From Prauserella muralis (GTDB lineage: Bacteria > Actinomycetota > Actinomycetes > Mycobacteriales > Pseudonocardiaceae): a stretch of DNA of 64,000 nt. The notes below the pieces were generated by a model. The model did no database searches, was not told the origin of the DNA, and was given only the letters and a program-made list of their open reading frames with translations. A program made the translations under genes and the position numbers. Positions 63,181 to 64,000 of the stretch are shown here, in pieces; positions within the stretch are counted from its first letter, which is position 1; each line of letters starts with the position of its first letter. The stretch lies in NCBI RefSeq assembly GCF_003202285.1, contig NZ_MASW01000005.1:124001-188000 (forward strand), read 5' to 3'.

Positions 63181-63840
63181 TCAGCCCTCGCCCCGGTGGG
63201 GCGTCACCCCGGCCTCCTCGTCCAGCAGCGCGATCACCTGCGCGTCGGTGACCTCGGGGAAGTCGCGGTAGGCGTGGCCGACGGCGCGCATCCACACGCG
63301 CGGGTTCGGGCACACGGTGTGGTCGGCGGAGGCGGCCAGCTCCTCCAGGACGTCGGCGGGCGCGACCGGCACGGCGAGCACCACCCGGCCTGCGCCGCGG
63401 GCCCGCAGGACGCGCAGCGCCGCCCGCACCGTCGCGCCGGTGGCGACGCCGTCGTCGACGAGCACCACCGTGCGGCCGGTCACCGCGAGCGCGGGCCTGC
63501 CCCGGCGGTAGCGGGCCGCGCGGCGGTCCAGCTCGGCGAACTCGTGGCGGGCCGCGGCCTCGACGTCCTCGTGGGACAGCCCGAGCCGTTGCTGCAGCCC
63601 GGTGTTGGTCACCAGCACGCCGCCCTCGCCGACCGCCCCGACGGCCAGCTCCGGCTGCCGCGGCGCACCGATCTTGCGGACGAGCAGCGCGTCCAGCGGC
63701 GCCCCGAGCGCGTCGGCCACCTCCCTGGCGACCACGACACCGCCCCGGGGAAGTCCCAGCACGATCGGATGCCGTTCTCGCAGGAACCGCAGCCGTTCGC
63801 CCAGCTCGCGGCCCGCGTCGGCGCGGTCGTCGAACCGCAT
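63181..63840 (-). CDS. Phosphoribosyltransferase-family protein (dormancy type)
   Basis: This 219-aa protein starts at ATG 63840 behind GGAGGTG. The PRPP-binding loop is VVLVDDGVATGATVRAAL (about residues 120-137), and VLGLPRGGVVVAREVADALGAPLDALLVRKIGAP is the N-terminal nucleotide or pyrophosphate region. It belongs to the group that includes the M. tuberculosis dormancy protein Rv0571c N-terminal part; substrates are unknown. Boxes related to the DosR motif lie 70-160 bp upstream. Confidence 0.9.
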   Translation of the reverse strand: MRFDDRADAGRELGERLRFLRERHPIVLGLPRGGVVVAREVADALGAPLDALLVRKIGAPRQPELAVGAVGEGGVLVTNTGLQQRLGLSHEDVEAAARHEFAELDRRAARYRRGRPALAVTGRTVVLVDDGVATGATVRAALRVLRARGAGRVVLAVPVAPADVLEELAASADHTVCPNPRVWMRAVGHAYRDFPEVTDAQVIALLDEEAGVTPHRGEG

Positions 63841-63909
63841 CGCGCACCTCCGGAAAGGTCGGGTCCTGTCGTGCCCCTCGATGCTCGCGCCCGCACGCCG
63901 CGGCGGTGA

Positions 63910-63925
63910 AGGGCCGAAGGTCCCC
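63910..63925. promoter_or_regulatory. DosR/DevR-like box upstream of the phosphoribosyltransferase gene
   Basis: AGGGCCGAAGGTCCCC lies 69 bp before the gene start. It shares the AGGGC....GGYCC layout with the boxes at 60966 and 63079. Confidence 0.55.
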
Positions 63926-63963
63926 CTTGCGGCAGTCGGGCGGGCCGGAAGTCCGCCACGACG

Positions 63964-64000
63964 AGGGACCAACGACCCGCGAGCAGGGACCTACGACTGC
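63964..64000. promoter_or_regulatory. Two further GGGACC boxes at the window end
   Basis: AGGGACCAACGACCCG (63964-63979) and AGGGACCTACGACTGC (63985-64000) are direct repeats with centres 21 bp apart. They resemble the GGGAC-type half of the mycobacterial DosR box. They could serve the phosphoribosyltransferase gene or a divergent gene beyond the window. Confidence 0.45.

Overview
The window is a very GC-rich chromosomal segment with dense genes, many GTG starts, 4-nt ATGA/GTGA stop-start overlaps and strong GGAGG ribosome binding sites. This style, together with a PknG-type kinase, DUF1876, a mycothiol-style DinB protein, a second ClpP and a DUF574 methyltransferase, points to a filamentous actinomycete, probably of the Pseudonocardiaceae (Amycolatopsis-like). 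The genus is an inference. I see no rRNA, tRNA, CRISPR array, transposase, integrase or phage gene.

Layout. 0-9 kb: a GT39-type membrane glycosyltransferase, a PspC/GNAT pair, a DUF574 methyltransferase, a three-subunit molybdenum hydroxylase (form II CO-dehydrogenase-like, order L-S-M) and a sulfotransferase-like protein. 9-18 kb: a PaaX-like regulator divergent from an MHS transporter, then a tightly overlapped catabolic operon (DUF6282 hydrolase, PIG-L protein, RraA-type aldolase, ABC importer) with a GntR regulator and a divergent 6PGDH-like dehydrogenase. The PIG-L plus RraA pair recalls the GalB/GalC hydratase and aldolase of gallate and protocatechuate 4,5-cleavage. 18-24 kb: small regulators, a ClpP paralogue behind two ClgR-like sites, and an alpha/beta hydrolase divergent from an OhrR-type regulator. 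24-28 kb: the homogentisate operon hmgA - unknown gene - fahA, with a MarR regulator and matching operators before both the regulator and hmgA.

28-39 kb: a ROK regulator, a flavin reductase, small enzymes, a type III CoA-transferase/racemase, and a very large single-chain biotin-dependent carboxylase (about 1834 aa). 39-43 kb: an ECF42-type sigma factor with its DGPF/YCII partner and a reductase. Two near-identical promoter-like sites lie upstream of this operon and of a small Cys-containing gene. 43-51 kb: a TetR-controlled ABC exporter, DinB protein, a PatB-MFS-ASCH operon, a membrane/flavin-oxidoreductase fusion and an APC permease.

51-54 kb: a 496-bp gap packed with 21-bp tandem repeats and a perfect 55-bp palindrome, then a GH64 glucanase and a GH18 chitinase behind a DasR-like site. 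54-61 kb: a secreted sugar dehydrogenase behind a double LacI-type operator, then an operon of a PknG-like kinase without rubredoxin motif, a GlnX-like membrane protein and a solute-binding lipoprotein. 61-64 kb: a dormancy-style group (DUF1876, DUF3048, long HPF, phosphoribosyltransferase) whose upstream regions share a 16-bp AGGGCC...GGYCCY motif resembling DosR/DevR boxes.

Overall the segment mixes catabolism of aromatic compounds and polysaccharides with stress and dormancy functions. Many regulators sit next to recognisable operators.
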